The position numbers and the translations under genes were made by a program. Shown one piece after another: positions 1-6,914 of a stretch of 13,891 nucleotides of DNA. The stretch is from contig JAQEDR010000035.1 of NCBI GenBank assembly GCA_027669155.1, forward strand, positions 1 to 13,891, written 5' to 3'. A model generated the notes under the pieces. It was given only the letters and a program-made list of their open reading frames with translations. It was not told where the DNA came from and ran no database searches. The DNA is from Peptoniphilaceae bacterium AM52-5BH (GTDB lineage: Bacteria > Bacillota > Clostridia > Tissierellales > Peptoniphilaceae). Numbering within the stretch: position 1 is the first letter of the stretch; each line of letters opens with the position of its first letter.

Positions 1-53
1 ATGCCGCCCTGTCACGGCGGAGGTCGTGAGTTCGAATCTCATCCAGGTCGCCA
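1..53 (+). tRNA. tRNA-Asp(GTC), 5' end outside window
   Basis: This is the 3' part of a tRNA gene. The anticodon arm has a CCGCC/GGCGG stem around a CTGTCAC loop, giving anticodon GTC (Asp). The T arm follows (GTGAG, TTCGAAT loop, CTCAT), then the acceptor strand CCAGGTC, discriminator G and an encoded CCA at 51-53. The D arm and 5' acceptor strand lie before base 1. It probably belongs to the same tRNA cluster as the genes downstream. Confidence 0.93.
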
Positions 54-85
54 AAAAAATAAGACCAAAGAGAATATATGTAATA

Positions 86-201
86 GGTCGCCGTAACGGC
101 GGAGAGTTCTTTGCACTCACTAATGTTCGTCTCAAAGATTTCAAATCTTGTGATTTGAAACAGTATTGCTGACTGAGTTACGAATCTAATCTAGGTCGCC
201 T
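86..201 (+). pseudogene. Degenerate tRNA-Asp-like copy split by an insert
   Basis: Two separated blocks resemble the tRNA-Asp at 1-53. The first (about 86-103) matches its anticodon arm, with CGCC-GTAACGGCGGAG in place of CGCC-CTGTCACGGCGGAG, so the anticodon loop has lost bases. The second (about 173-200) matches the T arm and acceptor: TGAGTTACGAATCT then AATCTAGGTCGCC, against TGAGTTCGAATCTC then ATCCAGGTCGCC. Between them lie about 70 bases with a perfect 9-bp stem-loop (TTTCAAATC 139-147, loop TTGT, GATTTGAAA 152-160). There is no D arm and no CCA (TAA instead), so this is unlikely to be a working tRNA. It reads best as a decayed duplicate of tRNA-Asp with an insertion. Confidence 0.6.
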
Positions 202-216
202 AATTTTTAATAGCAG

Positions 217-245
217 AAAGAAGTCTCATAAATGAGCATCTTTTT
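217..245 (+). terminator. Probable rho-independent terminator
   Basis: The stem is AAAGA-CTCAT against ATGAG-TCTTT, with a small internal loop (AGT/CA) and an AA apical loop, running into a T-run (241-245). It lies after the tRNA-Asp and its degenerate copy and before tRNA-Thr, so it would end the upstream tRNA transcript. The stem is AT-rich, so its strength is uncertain. Confidence 0.55.
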
Positions 246-246
246 G

Positions 247-280
247 TTGATAAATTATTATCTATCATAGTTAATGATAG
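247..280 (+). promoter_or_regulatory. Possible promoter and inverted repeat before tRNA-Thr
   Basis: TTGATA (247-252) is a fair -35 box. A weak -10 (GTTAAT, 270-275) follows at 17 bases, which would start transcription just before the tRNA at 285. The same stretch holds a perfect 7-bp inverted repeat, CTATCAT (262-268) and ATGATAG (274-280), which overlaps the putative -10. The -10 matches the consensus at only 4 of 6 positions, so the assignment is tentative. Confidence 0.3.
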
Positions 281-284
281 GTTC

Positions 285-360
285 GCTGATGTAGCTCAAT
301 TGGTAGAGCAATTGATTTGTAATCAATAGGTTGTAGGTTCAAGTCCTATCATCAGCTCCA
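285..360 (+). tRNA. tRNA-Thr(TGT)
   Basis: Complete 76-base cloverleaf. The acceptor is GCTGATG/CATCAGC with discriminator T and encoded CCA. The D arm contains TAGCTCAATTGGTAGAGCA, the anticodon stem ATTGA/TCAAT encloses loop TTTGTAA (anticodon TGT), and the T loop is TTCAAGT. It is followed 13 bases later by tRNA-Gly, probably in the same transcript. Confidence 0.97.
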
Positions 361-373
361 TAATTTTTCATAT

Positions 374-448
374 GCGGATGTGGCTCAGTGGTAGAGCATC
401 GCCTTGCCAAGGCGAGGGTCGCGAGTTCGAATCTCGTCATCCGCTCCA
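374..448 (+). tRNA. tRNA-Gly(GCC)
   Basis: Complete 75-base cloverleaf. The acceptor is GCGGATG/CATCCGC with T and an encoded CCA. The anticodon stem CGCCT/AGGCG encloses loop TGCCA (anticodon GCC), and the T loop is TTCGAAT. It is the last gene before the terminator at 453-484. Confidence 0.97.
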
Positions 449-452
449 TATT

Positions 453-484
453 AAACTTACGATAGTCGTAAGTTTTTATTTTTA
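453..484 (+). terminator. Rho-independent terminator after tRNA-Gly(GCC)
   Basis: A perfect 10-bp stem, AAACTTACGA (453-462) and TCGTAAGTTT (466-475), with a 3-base loop TAG, leads into a T-rich tail. It ends the Thr-Gly tRNA transcript. The sequence is self-complementary, so it could act on either strand, but the T-run favours +. Confidence 0.85.
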
Positions 485-498
485 TTAGTATAAATTTA

Positions 499-526
499 TT
501 GAAAATATTTAATTTAGCTATATAAT
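499..526 (+). promoter_or_regulatory. Sigma-A-type promoter for tRNA-Gly(TCC)-tRNA-Arg
   Basis: TTGAAA (-35, 499-504) and a consensus TATAAT (-10, 521-526) are separated by 16 bases. Transcription would start near 533, about 10 bases before the tRNA-Gly(TCC) gene at 543. Placement between a terminator and a tRNA pair makes it a convincing promoter. Confidence 0.75.
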
Positions 527-542
527 AATTGAGTATCCTTTT

Positions 543-616
543 GCGGGTGTAGCTCAGTGGTAGAGCCCCAGCCTTCCAAGCTGGTTGCGAGGGTTCGATT
601 CCCTTCACCCGCTCCA
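543..616 (+). tRNA. tRNA-Gly(TCC)
   Basis: Complete 74-base cloverleaf. The acceptor is GCGGGTG/CACCCGC with T and an encoded CCA. The anticodon stem CCAGC/GCTGG encloses loop CTTCCAA (anticodon TCC), and the T loop is TTCGATT. Only one base separates it from tRNA-Arg, so both must come from one precursor. Confidence 0.97.
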
Positions 617-617
617 T

Positions 618-694
618 GCGTCATTAGCTCAGCTGGATAGAGCGTCTGGCTACGGACCAGAAGGCCTGGGGTTCGAATCCTCAATGACGCGCCA
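618..694 (+). tRNA. tRNA-Arg(ACG)
   Basis: Complete 77-base cloverleaf. The acceptor is GCGTCAT/ATGACGC with discriminator G and an encoded CCA. The anticodon stem TCTGG/CCAGA encloses loop CTACGGA (anticodon ACG, read as ICG after A34 deamination), and the T loop is TTCGAAT. It is the last tRNA before the cas locus. Confidence 0.97.
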
Positions 695-701
695 AGATTT
701 T

Positions 702-728
702 AGCATCCTTATAAAGGGTGCTTTTTTT
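702..728 (+). terminator. Rho-independent terminator after tRNA-Arg
   Basis: The stem AGCATCCTT (702-710) pairs with AAGGGTGCT (714-722) with one G-T pair and a 3-base loop, followed by seven Ts. It isolates the tRNA operon from the cas genes, so cas3 needs its own promoter in the next 100 bases. Confidence 0.9.
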
Positions 729-768
729 ATATTTATTTTTAAGAGATGTATAAATTATTATATTAATA

Positions 769-777
769 TGATAAAAT
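769..777 (+). promoter_or_regulatory. Candidate extended -10 element for cas3
   Basis: TG-A-TAAAAT fits an extended -10 (TGnTATAAT) about 48 bases before the cas3 ATG. No convincing -35 box is seen 16-18 bases upstream. The whole 729-824 stretch is extremely AT-rich, which makes chance matches common. A promoter must lie in this interval because a terminator closes the tRNA operon just upstream. Confidence 0.3.
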
Positions 778-824
778 ATATTAAAATAGTAATTAGATAT
801 AAATTTATCATTATTGGAGGCGGT

Positions 825-3272
825 ATGTTAATAGCTCACAAGGATGAGAACGGGAGAGCTCAAAGCTTACTCGACCATCTAAAAAATGTAGGTGATGCAA
901 ATTTTAAATCAGGAAAAAAAATAAATACTGAGTATACAGCTCTTTTAGTGGGTCTCTTACATGATCTTGGGAAAGCGGATCCTCTATTTCAAGATATGAT
1001 AATAAATAATAAAAACACTAAAGTAAATCATTCATCAGCTGGTGCAAAGTACATATACAATACTTATAAGAAGTTAATGCTTAAGAATGATGTGTTTAAA
1101 AATCCTATATATCTATCTTATACTGAAATAATAATGTATGTAATAGAGGCTCATCATGGTGTATTTGATATTAGCATCTACTATAAAGAAGTAATTAATA
1201 ATATATATAAAAGAATTAAGTATGATTCTATTAATCAAAAATATAATTATTCTATAGTGGAAAATTTTGCAAAGAATATAGATGAGTATTGCAGTAAGGA
1301 ATATGGACTTTCCATTGAAGAAATTTATATCAATGGTTTTAAAGAGTACAAGGAGATTATAGAAAAGTTAGAATTAACTAATTCAAAATATCCTGATATA
1401 GATTTCCATTATTATAATTATTGTATAGTCAGACTTATCTTATCCATACTAAAAAATGAAGATGTTTATGATACCATAAATGCTTATGAAACAATTATTG
1501 ATAAAAAAACCAATAATGAAAGTCAAGAAATTATAGAATATTTTTACCAGCAAATAGAAGATGAGTATGATTCTTATCCTCCACCAACTAGTAATATAAA
1601 TAAGCTAAGGGCAAGAATAGTAGATGAAATTCGTTCTAGGTACGATACAGATAGTAATGGAATATATAAATTAGATTTACCTACAGGGGCAGGTAAAACC
1701 AAGCTATCTTTGTTATACTCTCTTCACCAAATGAAAAATAACAATAAAAATAAGATGATTTATATAGCACCTTTTTTATCAATTCTTGAGCAAAATGCAC
1801 ATGAATATAAAAAAACTTTAGCAAATGATAAGTATATATTAGAACACCATTCAAACCTAGTTGATAATACTTCTTTTGATACTGAAAATAATGATGATAA
1901 TAATAAAGCTGCTATGAAAGAATATATAAAAGAATCCTGGGAGCAAATAGTAATCCTATCTACTATGGTACAATTTTCTAATACCTTGTTTAAATCAAGA
2001 TCATCAAATCTTCGAAGATTTTACAACTTAAGCAATAGTGTGATTATTTTAGATGAAGTCCAATCTTTACCAGCTGAGATGACTCATATCTTTAACCTAA
2101 TGCTCAATTTTATAAGTAAGGTGATGAATTCTATAATTATCTTATGTTCAGCTACTCAACCTAGTCTCGATCATGATTCTATTAGCCATAAGATTATATA
2201 TGGTGGCTCTAATAATGAAGACTATGATTTGATAAATTTAGATGATAAGCAAAAACAGATTTTTGACCGAGTAGATGTAAGTTTACTAAATGATGGCAAA
2301 GAGTCTAAACTAACTGACATATTCGATTCTGTATTAAATGATAGTCAAAAATCCACCCTTATAATTTTAAATACTAAAAAGTCTGTCATGAACTTGTATA
2401 AGATGTTTGAAGAAGATATAGGAGATACAGAAAATTTATATTATTTAACTACAAATATGTGTCCAAAACACAGGCTTGATATAATAAATGAGATAAAAGA
2501 AAAATTGAATAAAGACATAGCTGTAATAGTTATAAGTACATCCTTAATAGAAGCAGGAGTAAATTTAGATTTTAGAAGATTATATAGGTCATATGCAGGA
2601 TTTGACTCTATTATCCAAGCTATGGGAAGGTGTAATAGAGAAGGTAACTATGATAGGGGAGAAGCCTATCTAGTAAATCTAGATAAGGATGATGAAAGGC
2701 TAGGTAATTTAAAATCAATTGAAAATAAGAAACATGTAACAAAAAAAGTATTAGACAATTACGATGGTAATTTTGATATAGAAGAATTAAATAAAAGATA
2801 TTATGCTAAACTATTTTCTAACCTAGATGATCTAGATAAAAAGGTTGAAGGTAATAAAACCTTACTAGATTTACTCTCTTTAAATAAAGAAATCAGACAA
2901 AGTGGGGATTTAGGAGGAATAAATGCCCAAGCTTTAAAAGAAGCCTCTGATCAGTTTAGCCTAATCGAAGATAATAGTGAGTCATTAATTGTTTACTATG
3001 GTGAAAGCTTTGCTTTGATAGAAGAACTCATAGCATCAATAGAAGAATTTAGAGGCTATGATGGTAACAAAGAGAAAATTAATGAAATCAAATTTCTATT
3101 AAATAAACTCCAACCCTACACTATAAGTATATATAACTCCAAAGATTTTGAAGATAAATTAGTAAAGGTAGATGGACTAGATATATTTGGAATAAAAATA
3201 TTAAACGAATCAAATTATGATAAGAAAGTTGGATTGACTGAAGAGTCTAAGCTAGAAAGTTTTATGATTTGA
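825..3272 (+). CDS. cas3: CRISPR-associated helicase/nuclease Cas3 (type I-C)
   Basis: 815-residue interference effector, recruited by target-bound Cascade to nick, unwind and degrade invading DNA. The N-terminal HD nuclease domain (about 1-230) shows LLHDLGK with H46-D47, H69 in VNHSSAG and AHHG with H110-H111. The superfamily-2 helicase core (about 265-640) shows Walker A PTGAGKT (286-292), Walker B DEVQ (410-413), SAT (442-444) and motif VI QAMGRCNR (598-605). A C-terminal domain follows. Length is normal for type I-C. The start is ATG 825: GGAGG at 816-820 precedes it, and MLIAHKDENGR matches the usual beginning of I-C Cas3. The frame stays open upstream through tRNA-Gly and tRNA-Arg sequence, but those residues are not real protein. 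It is first in the operon, with 99 bases before cas5c. All catalytic motifs are intact. Confidence 0.96.
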   Translation: MLIAHKDENGRAQSLLDHLKNVGDANFKSGKKINTEYTALLVGLLHDLGKADPLFQDMIINNKNTKVNHSSAGAKYIYNTYKKLMLKNDVFKNPIYLSYTEIIMYVIEAHHGVFDISIYYKEVINNIYKRIKYDSINQKYNYSIVENFAKNIDEYCSKEYGLSIEEIYINGFKEYKEIIEKLELTNSKYPDIDFHYYNYCIVRLILSILKNEDVYDTINAYETIIDKKTNNESQEIIEYFYQQIEDEYDSYPPPTSNINKLRARIVDEIRSRYDTDSNGIYKLDLPTGAGKTKLSLLYSLHQMKNNNKNKMIYIAPFLSILEQNAHEYKKTLANDKYILEHHSNLVDNTSFDTENNDDNNKAAMKEYIKESWEQIVILSTMVQFSNTLFKSRSSNLRRFYNLSNSVIILDEVQSLPAEMTHIFNLMLNFISKVMNSIIILCSATQPSLDHDSISHKIIYGGSNNEDYDLINLDDKQKQIFDRVDVSLLNDGKESKLTDIFDSVLNDSQKSTLIILNTKKSVMNLYKMFEEDIGDTENLYYLTTNMCPKHRLDIINEIKEKLNKDIAVIVISTSLIEAGVNLDFRRLYRSYAGFDSIIQAMGRCNREGNYDRGEAYLVNLDKDDERLGNLKSIENKKHVTKKVLDNYDGNFDIEELNKRYYAKLFSNLDDLDKKVEGNKTLLDLLSLNKEIRQSGDLGGINAQALKEASDQFSLIEDNSESLIVYYGESFALIEELIASIEEFRGYDGNKEKINEIKFLLNKLQPYTISIYNSKDFEDKLVKVDGLDIFGIKILNESNYDKKVGLTEESKLESFMI

Positions 3273-3301
3273 TATTTTGATTTTTAGTTTAGAATATTAA
3301 A

Positions 3302-3345
3302 AATATCATTTAATAATGATATTAATACTACTTTTGTTATATAAT
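3302..3345 (+). promoter_or_regulatory. Palindrome and possible second promoter in cas3-cas5c gap
   Basis: The 99-base gap after cas3 holds a perfect 9-bp inverted repeat, AATATCATT (3302-3310) and AATGATATT (3315-3323), with a TAAT spacer. A consensus TATAAT follows at 3340-3345, 27 bases before the cas5c ATG. No good -35 hexamer is present; the palindrome sits where it would be. This could be an operator overlapping an internal promoter, or an mRNA stem-loop between the cas3 and Cascade parts of the transcript. Confidence 0.35.
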
Positions 3346-3371
3346 TAGTTTATAGAAAGGAAGATACTATA

Positions 3372-4100
3372 ATGTATAAATCCAAAATATTTTATATTAA
3401 AGTTAGCGGGGATTATGCAATGTGGACGTCCGCTCACTCCAAGACTTCTGGTGATAGAACTACTTATCAAGTTCCTACTAAAGAAGCTTTAAGAGGGATT
3501 GCCGATGCTTGCTACTTTAAGCCAACATTTATTAATAGAATAGACGAAGTTAAAGTAATAAATCAAATAAAAACTGAAACTATGGGAGCAAGGACTCTAC
3601 TTAATAAGGGAGGAAACGATCTAAATAACTATAGTTATTTACGAGATGTTTGCTATTTAGTGAAGTTTCACTTTGAGTGGAACTTAGACAGGAAAGACTT
3701 GGCTGATGATAGAAATATTAAAAAACATGAAGCTATTATGGAGAGATCTTTAAAGAGAGGTGGCAGACGAGATGTATTTCTAGGCACAAGGGAGTGCTAT
3801 GGATTTGTTGAAAAGATAGATAAGTTAGAATATGAACAAGCGAAAAGTTTTTACGAGGGACAAAATTTATCCTTTGGTATCATGTTTTCAGAGTTCATCT
3901 ATCCTACAAAACCAGGCAAGAAATTGATTTCTTGTTTTACGGATACTACTATGAATGATGGCGTAATAAAATTTAAAGATAGCAAAGACTGTGAGATAAA
4001 AAATACCCTAGATACCTATAGTTTTAAATACCCAGATGAAATAAAATCTGTTGACCAGGAATATGAAGAATATAAAAATTTTGAGGAGGGTGATCTATGA
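3372..4100 (+). CDS. cas5c: Cas5c (Cas5d), pre-crRNA endoribonuclease and Cascade subunit
   Basis: 242-residue RAMP protein. In type I-C, which lacks Cas6, Cas5c cuts each repeat of the pre-crRNA and stays bound to the 5' handle in Cascade. Y48 (in DACYFKP) and K118-H119 (in NIKKHEA) line up by position and context with the catalytic Tyr46-Lys116-His117 described for Bacillus halodurans Cas5d. GGRRDVFLGTREC is the glycine-rich stretch typical of the family. Length matches the family (about 220-250). AAAGGAAG (3356-3363) lies 8 bases before the ATG. It overlaps cas8c by four bases (ATGA), indicating translational coupling. No cas6 occurs in the window, which supports this processing role. Confidence 0.95.
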   Translation: MYKSKIFYIKVSGDYAMWTSAHSKTSGDRTTYQVPTKEALRGIADACYFKPTFINRIDEVKVINQIKTETMGARTLLNKGGNDLNNYSYLRDVCYLVKFHFEWNLDRKDLADDRNIKKHEAIMERSLKRGGRRDVFLGTRECYGFVEKIDKLEYEQAKSFYEGQNLSFGIMFSEFIYPTKPGKKLISCFTDTTMNDGVIKFKDSKDCEIKNTLDTYSFKYPDEIKSVDQEYEEYKNFEEGDL

Positions 4101-6052
4101 ATGAACTAGAAGCTCTTCTTAACTCTTATAACTATGCTGAAAATATTGGATTGGTAGATAATAACGACCACCCTATACTGCTTCCTATTTACCATAGCAA
4201 ATTAGAGTCTAAAGGGAAAAATATTATAAAAGTTGAAATTAAAAAAGACTCAAGTTTATACCAAGCTTCCTACCTAGACCAATATAAAAGTAAAGCTGAT
4301 GAAGATAATAAAATCAGTGATGTAATAATATTCCCAGTAACTAAAGACTCTGCATCGAGGTCAGGGAGAAAAGCACCATCTCATGCTTTAGTAGATTATG
4401 TAAAATATATCTTTGATGAAGATGGAAAATTATATGAAGCTTACAAAGAAAATCTATTAGCCTGGATAGACTTTGAAGAAGATCAAGATATTAAAACATT
4501 CCTTAAGATTATTTTTAAGTTTCTAGATAAAAAAGATGCTTTAAAAAGTATAGCTAGTAATTTAGTAAGTGATTTTAAAAATCTAAGTGGTTATGATATA
4601 GAATGTGAAGATAAAAAAATAAATATATCAAAAAATTTTTTAGAGTTTGAGATAAGTTCATTTATTGGTGACAAAGATTTTAGCGTAAGTTCTTATAAAG
4701 ATTTGCATAAATCTTTTGTAAACTTTACAAACTTCGTAGAAACTCCTAATGGAATTTGTAATGTTTCAGGATCAATGGAGCATATTATAACAAAGCACAG
4801 GAAAGTTGATGATAAGAAAAAATTAATTTGTATGAGTAATAATGAAGAAACATATTTAGGAAGGTTTAAAGGAAGAAATGGCTTAATAAAAATTGGTAGA
4901 AAAACTTCAGAGAAAGTCCATATAATGCTAAATTATTTAATAGAGAATGAGTATTCAGGTATTAAATTATCAAAGGACCAATATTTAATAACCTGGTTTT
5001 CTGAAGATATTAAAAACTCTAAGAATATAGATATCACATTTAAGAAATTTGATTTAGATGACTTTCTTAATCAACTAGCTAAAGCTGAGAGCAAAATTAC
5101 TCCTGCCAATATAAATACTAAGAATATAAGCCAGTCATTTAAGCTAGGAAGAATAAATTATAGTGATGATTCAAGCTTTTACTGTATGATAATTGATTTA
5201 TCTAGTTCTGGTAGAGCGGCTATTAAATACTTTAACCAACTAAAAGTATCAGAGCTACAAGAAAGGCTAAAAAAATGGGAAGAAAGATACAATTGGGAAA
5301 AATACAATCAAAGTATTGATGGGTTTAGTCCATTTACTCCATCATTTTATAGTATTTTTATAAATGCCTATGGCATAGAGAGAACTTTAAAAAATAGCAG
5401 AAGTTTAGACTATGATAATAAAAAGTTTATGAATAACCAATATATTTCTTTGGTAACTAGTCTACTTAATGGAAGCTCATTACCTAAAAATATAGAAAAT
5501 AAATTTAAACAAAATATTAGAAAAAGAAACAGCTATAAAGAGCCTAGGGTTTGGAATAATTTGTTATTTGTAGCAAGAGCAGTACTTAAAAACTCAAATG
5601 GAGAGGATTTTACAAGAATGATTGATAAAGATAATAATGATAGGTCTTATCTTCTTGGAAGATTACTTAGCATCTATCACAATATTGAACTAAGCACATA
5701 TCAAAACAAAGATTTAAATGGAGTAAATGAAGAGAACTATCCACAAAGACTTACAAATGCTGAGAAGTTTTGGAGTAACTATCTAGATAGACCAGCGACA
5801 ACAATTACTATATTAGAAAAAAAGACCAATACTTATTTAAATAAGCTAAAGACAACAGATTATAGGATGTATAAGGGATTAGATACTATAAAGTCACAAT
5901 TGCTTACAAAAATAAGTGAAAACTATAAGCTAGATGATAAAAGCTTTAATATGCCTTTAGATTATAAATTTTTATTTGGATATACCGCTCAAAACAGTTC
6001 TATATATGGACTAAGAAATCAAGTGAATAAGGAGATAGAAAATGATAAATAA
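4097..6052 (+). CDS. cas8c: Cas8c (Csd1), Cascade large subunit
   Basis: 651-residue large subunit of type I-C Cascade, the part that recognises the PAM and helps recruit Cas3. The N-terminal part carries the Csd1-like block RSGRKAPSHALVDYVKYI (about 89-106) and, at about 219-225, GICNVSG, the counterpart of the family's C-V-TG segment. Identity rests on these, on position between cas5c and cas7c and on length (Csd1 proteins are about 570-650). GAGGAGGG (4083-4090) precedes the ATG, which overlaps the cas5c stop. The gene overlaps cas7c by 11 bases. Its last 144 codons appear to be translated separately as Cas11c (see 5618-6052). Sequence conservation in this family is low, so individual functional residues cannot be assigned by eye. 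Confidence 0.93.
   Translation: MNELEALLNSYNYAENIGLVDNNDHPILLPIYHSKLESKGKNIIKVEIKKDSSLYQASYLDQYKSKADEDNKISDVIIFPVTKDSASRSGRKAPSHALVDYVKYIFDEDGKLYEAYKENLLAWIDFEEDQDIKTFLKIIFKFLDKKDALKSIASNLVSDFKNLSGYDIECEDKKINISKNFLEFEISSFIGDKDFSVSSYKDLHKSFVNFTNFVETPNGICNVSGSMEHIITKHRKVDDKKKLICMSNNEETYLGRFKGRNGLIKIGRKTSEKVHIMLNYLIENEYSGIKLSKDQYLITWFSEDIKNSKNIDITFKKFDLDDFLNQLAKAESKITPANINTKNISQSFKLGRINYSDDSSFYCMIIDLSSSGRAAIKYFNQLKVSELQERLKKWEERYNWEKYNQSIDGFSPFTPSFYSIFINAYGIERTLKNSRSLDYDNKKFMNNQYISLVTSLLNGSSLPKNIENKFKQNIRKRNSYKEPRVWNNLLFVARAVLKNSNGEDFTRMIDKDNNDRSYLLGRLLSIYHNIELSTYQNKDLNGVNEENYPQRLTNAEKFWSNYLDRPATTITILEKKTNTYLNKLKTTDYRMYKGLDTIKSQLLTKISENYKLDDKSFNMPLDYKFLFGYTAQNSSIYGLRNQVNKEIENDK
5600..5607 (+). 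promoter_or_regulatory. Internal ribosome binding site for Cas11c
   Basis: GGAGAGGA lies inside cas8c, 10 bases before an in-frame ATG (5618, Met508 of Cas8c). It is a strong, purine-rich Shine-Dalgarno match at suitable spacing. In type I-B, I-C and I-D systems the small subunit is known to be made by such internal initiation within cas8 or cas10d. Confidence 0.65.
5618..6052 (+). CDS. cas11c: Cas11c small subunit, internal translation product of cas8c
   Basis: 144-residue product in the same frame as cas8c, beginning at Met508 (MIDKDNNDRSYLLGRLLSIY) and sharing its stop. Separate translation of a small subunit from the 3' end of cas8c is established for type I-C (Desulfovibrio vulgaris); Cas11c lines the belly of Cascade and supports DNA binding. 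The sequence here is rich in predicted helix, as expected for Cas11, and an excellent Shine-Dalgarno site (5600-5607) precedes the ATG. It is slightly longer than the roughly 120 residues I recall for the D. vulgaris protein, so a start a little further in is possible. Function is inferred from position, frame and ribosome site. Confidence 0.65.
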   Translation: MIDKDNNDRSYLLGRLLSIYHNIELSTYQNKDLNGVNEENYPQRLTNAEKFWSNYLDRPATTITILEKKTNTYLNKLKTTDYRMYKGLDTIKSQLLTKISENYKLDDKSFNMPLDYKFLFGYTAQNSSIYGLRNQVNKEIENDK

Positions 6053-6914
6053 TAAAGTTGACTTTTTAATGACTATTGAAGTGAAAAATGCCAATCCAAA
6101 CGGAGACCCTCTTACCTCTAATATGCCGAGAATAGACTCGCTAGGCTATGGAATCATATCTGATGTTTGTATCAAAAGAAAAATTAGAAATAGGATGCAA
6201 GACCAATTTAAGGAAAATGATTTGGGAGAAGGCTATGATATCTTTGTAAAGGCAAATGATAGGATAGATGACGATTTTAGATCCTTAGAAAAAAGATATA
6301 AGGCTTATTTTGATAAAGAAAAAGATAACGAAGTAATAGAAAAATCTATGAATGAAAAATGGATAGATGTAAGATCTTTTGGGCAAGTAGTAACATTTAA
6401 CAAAAAATCAATAGGTATTAGAGGCCCAGTATCAATATCTATTTCAAAATCCCTAGACCCAGTAATTACAGAAACTATGCAAATAGTAAGAAGTACCAAT
6501 GGTCAAGATGCAGGGGAGAAGAGATCATCTGATACTATGGGTAGCAAAAACTTTATAGACTATGGAGTTTATCTAGTACAAGGAAGTGTAAACTCATTTT
6601 ACTCAGAAAGAACTGGCTTTGATGAAAAAGACCTAGAAATTTTAAAAGAAGCTCTAAGAACTTTATTTATCAATGATGTATCAAGTGCTAGGCCAGATGG
6701 AAGTATGGAAATAAAAGAGATTTACTGGTTTACCCATAGCAATAAGCTAGGCAATGTATCAAGTGCTAAGATTAAACAGCTAGTAAACTATGATGAACTA
6801 GACATAAATAATACCAATCCTTCCTATGAAGACTATAACTTTAGACTAGATGAAGAAAAGCTAAACGAATACAAAGATAAAGGACTAATGCTCGAAATTA
6901 TTGAAGGAATATAA
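6042..6914 (+). CDS. cas7c: Cas7c (Csd2), Cascade backbone subunit
   Basis: 290-residue RAMP protein that polymerises along the crRNA spacer to form the helical backbone of Cascade. The N-terminal signature NANPNGDP (16-23) followed by NMPRID (27-32) and GYGIISDVCIKRKIRNR (about 35-51) is diagnostic of Csd2/Csh2-type Cas7. Later blocks IRGPVSISISKSLDP and ARPDGSMEIKEIYWFTHSN also fit. Length is normal. AAGGAG (6029-6034) lies 7 bases before the ATG. The start overlaps the end of cas8c by 11 bases, and its TAA abuts the cas4 ATG directly. Confidence 0.96.
   Translation: MINNKVDFLMTIEVKNANPNGDPLTSNMPRIDSLGYGIISDVCIKRKIRNRMQDQFKENDLGEGYDIFVKANDRIDDDFRSLEKRYKAYFDKEKDNEVIEKSMNEKWIDVRSFGQVVTFNKKSIGIRGPVSISISKSLDPVITETMQIVRSTNGQDAGEKRSSDTMGSKNFIDYGVYLVQGSVNSFYSERTGFDEKDLEILKEALRTLFINDVSSARPDGSMEIKEIYWFTHSNKLGNVSSAKIKQLVNYDELDINNTNPSYEDYNFRLDEEKLNEYKDKGLMLEIIEGI

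Noticed and set aside
339..617. Minus-strand open frame of 92 codons
   Set aside because: It lies across three tRNA genes; the peptide is antisense tRNA translation.
585..824. Extension of the cas3 reading frame 80 codons upstream through tRNA-Gly and tRNA-Arg
   Set aside because: The region is tRNA sequence, a terminator and an AT-rich spacer; GGAGG and the family-typical N terminus place the start at 825. The in-frame ATG at 768 has no ribosome site.
618..824. tRNA-Arg as an integration site for a defence island
   Set aside because: No integrase gene or direct repeat of the tRNA 3' end is visible in the window, so there is no support for site-specific integration.
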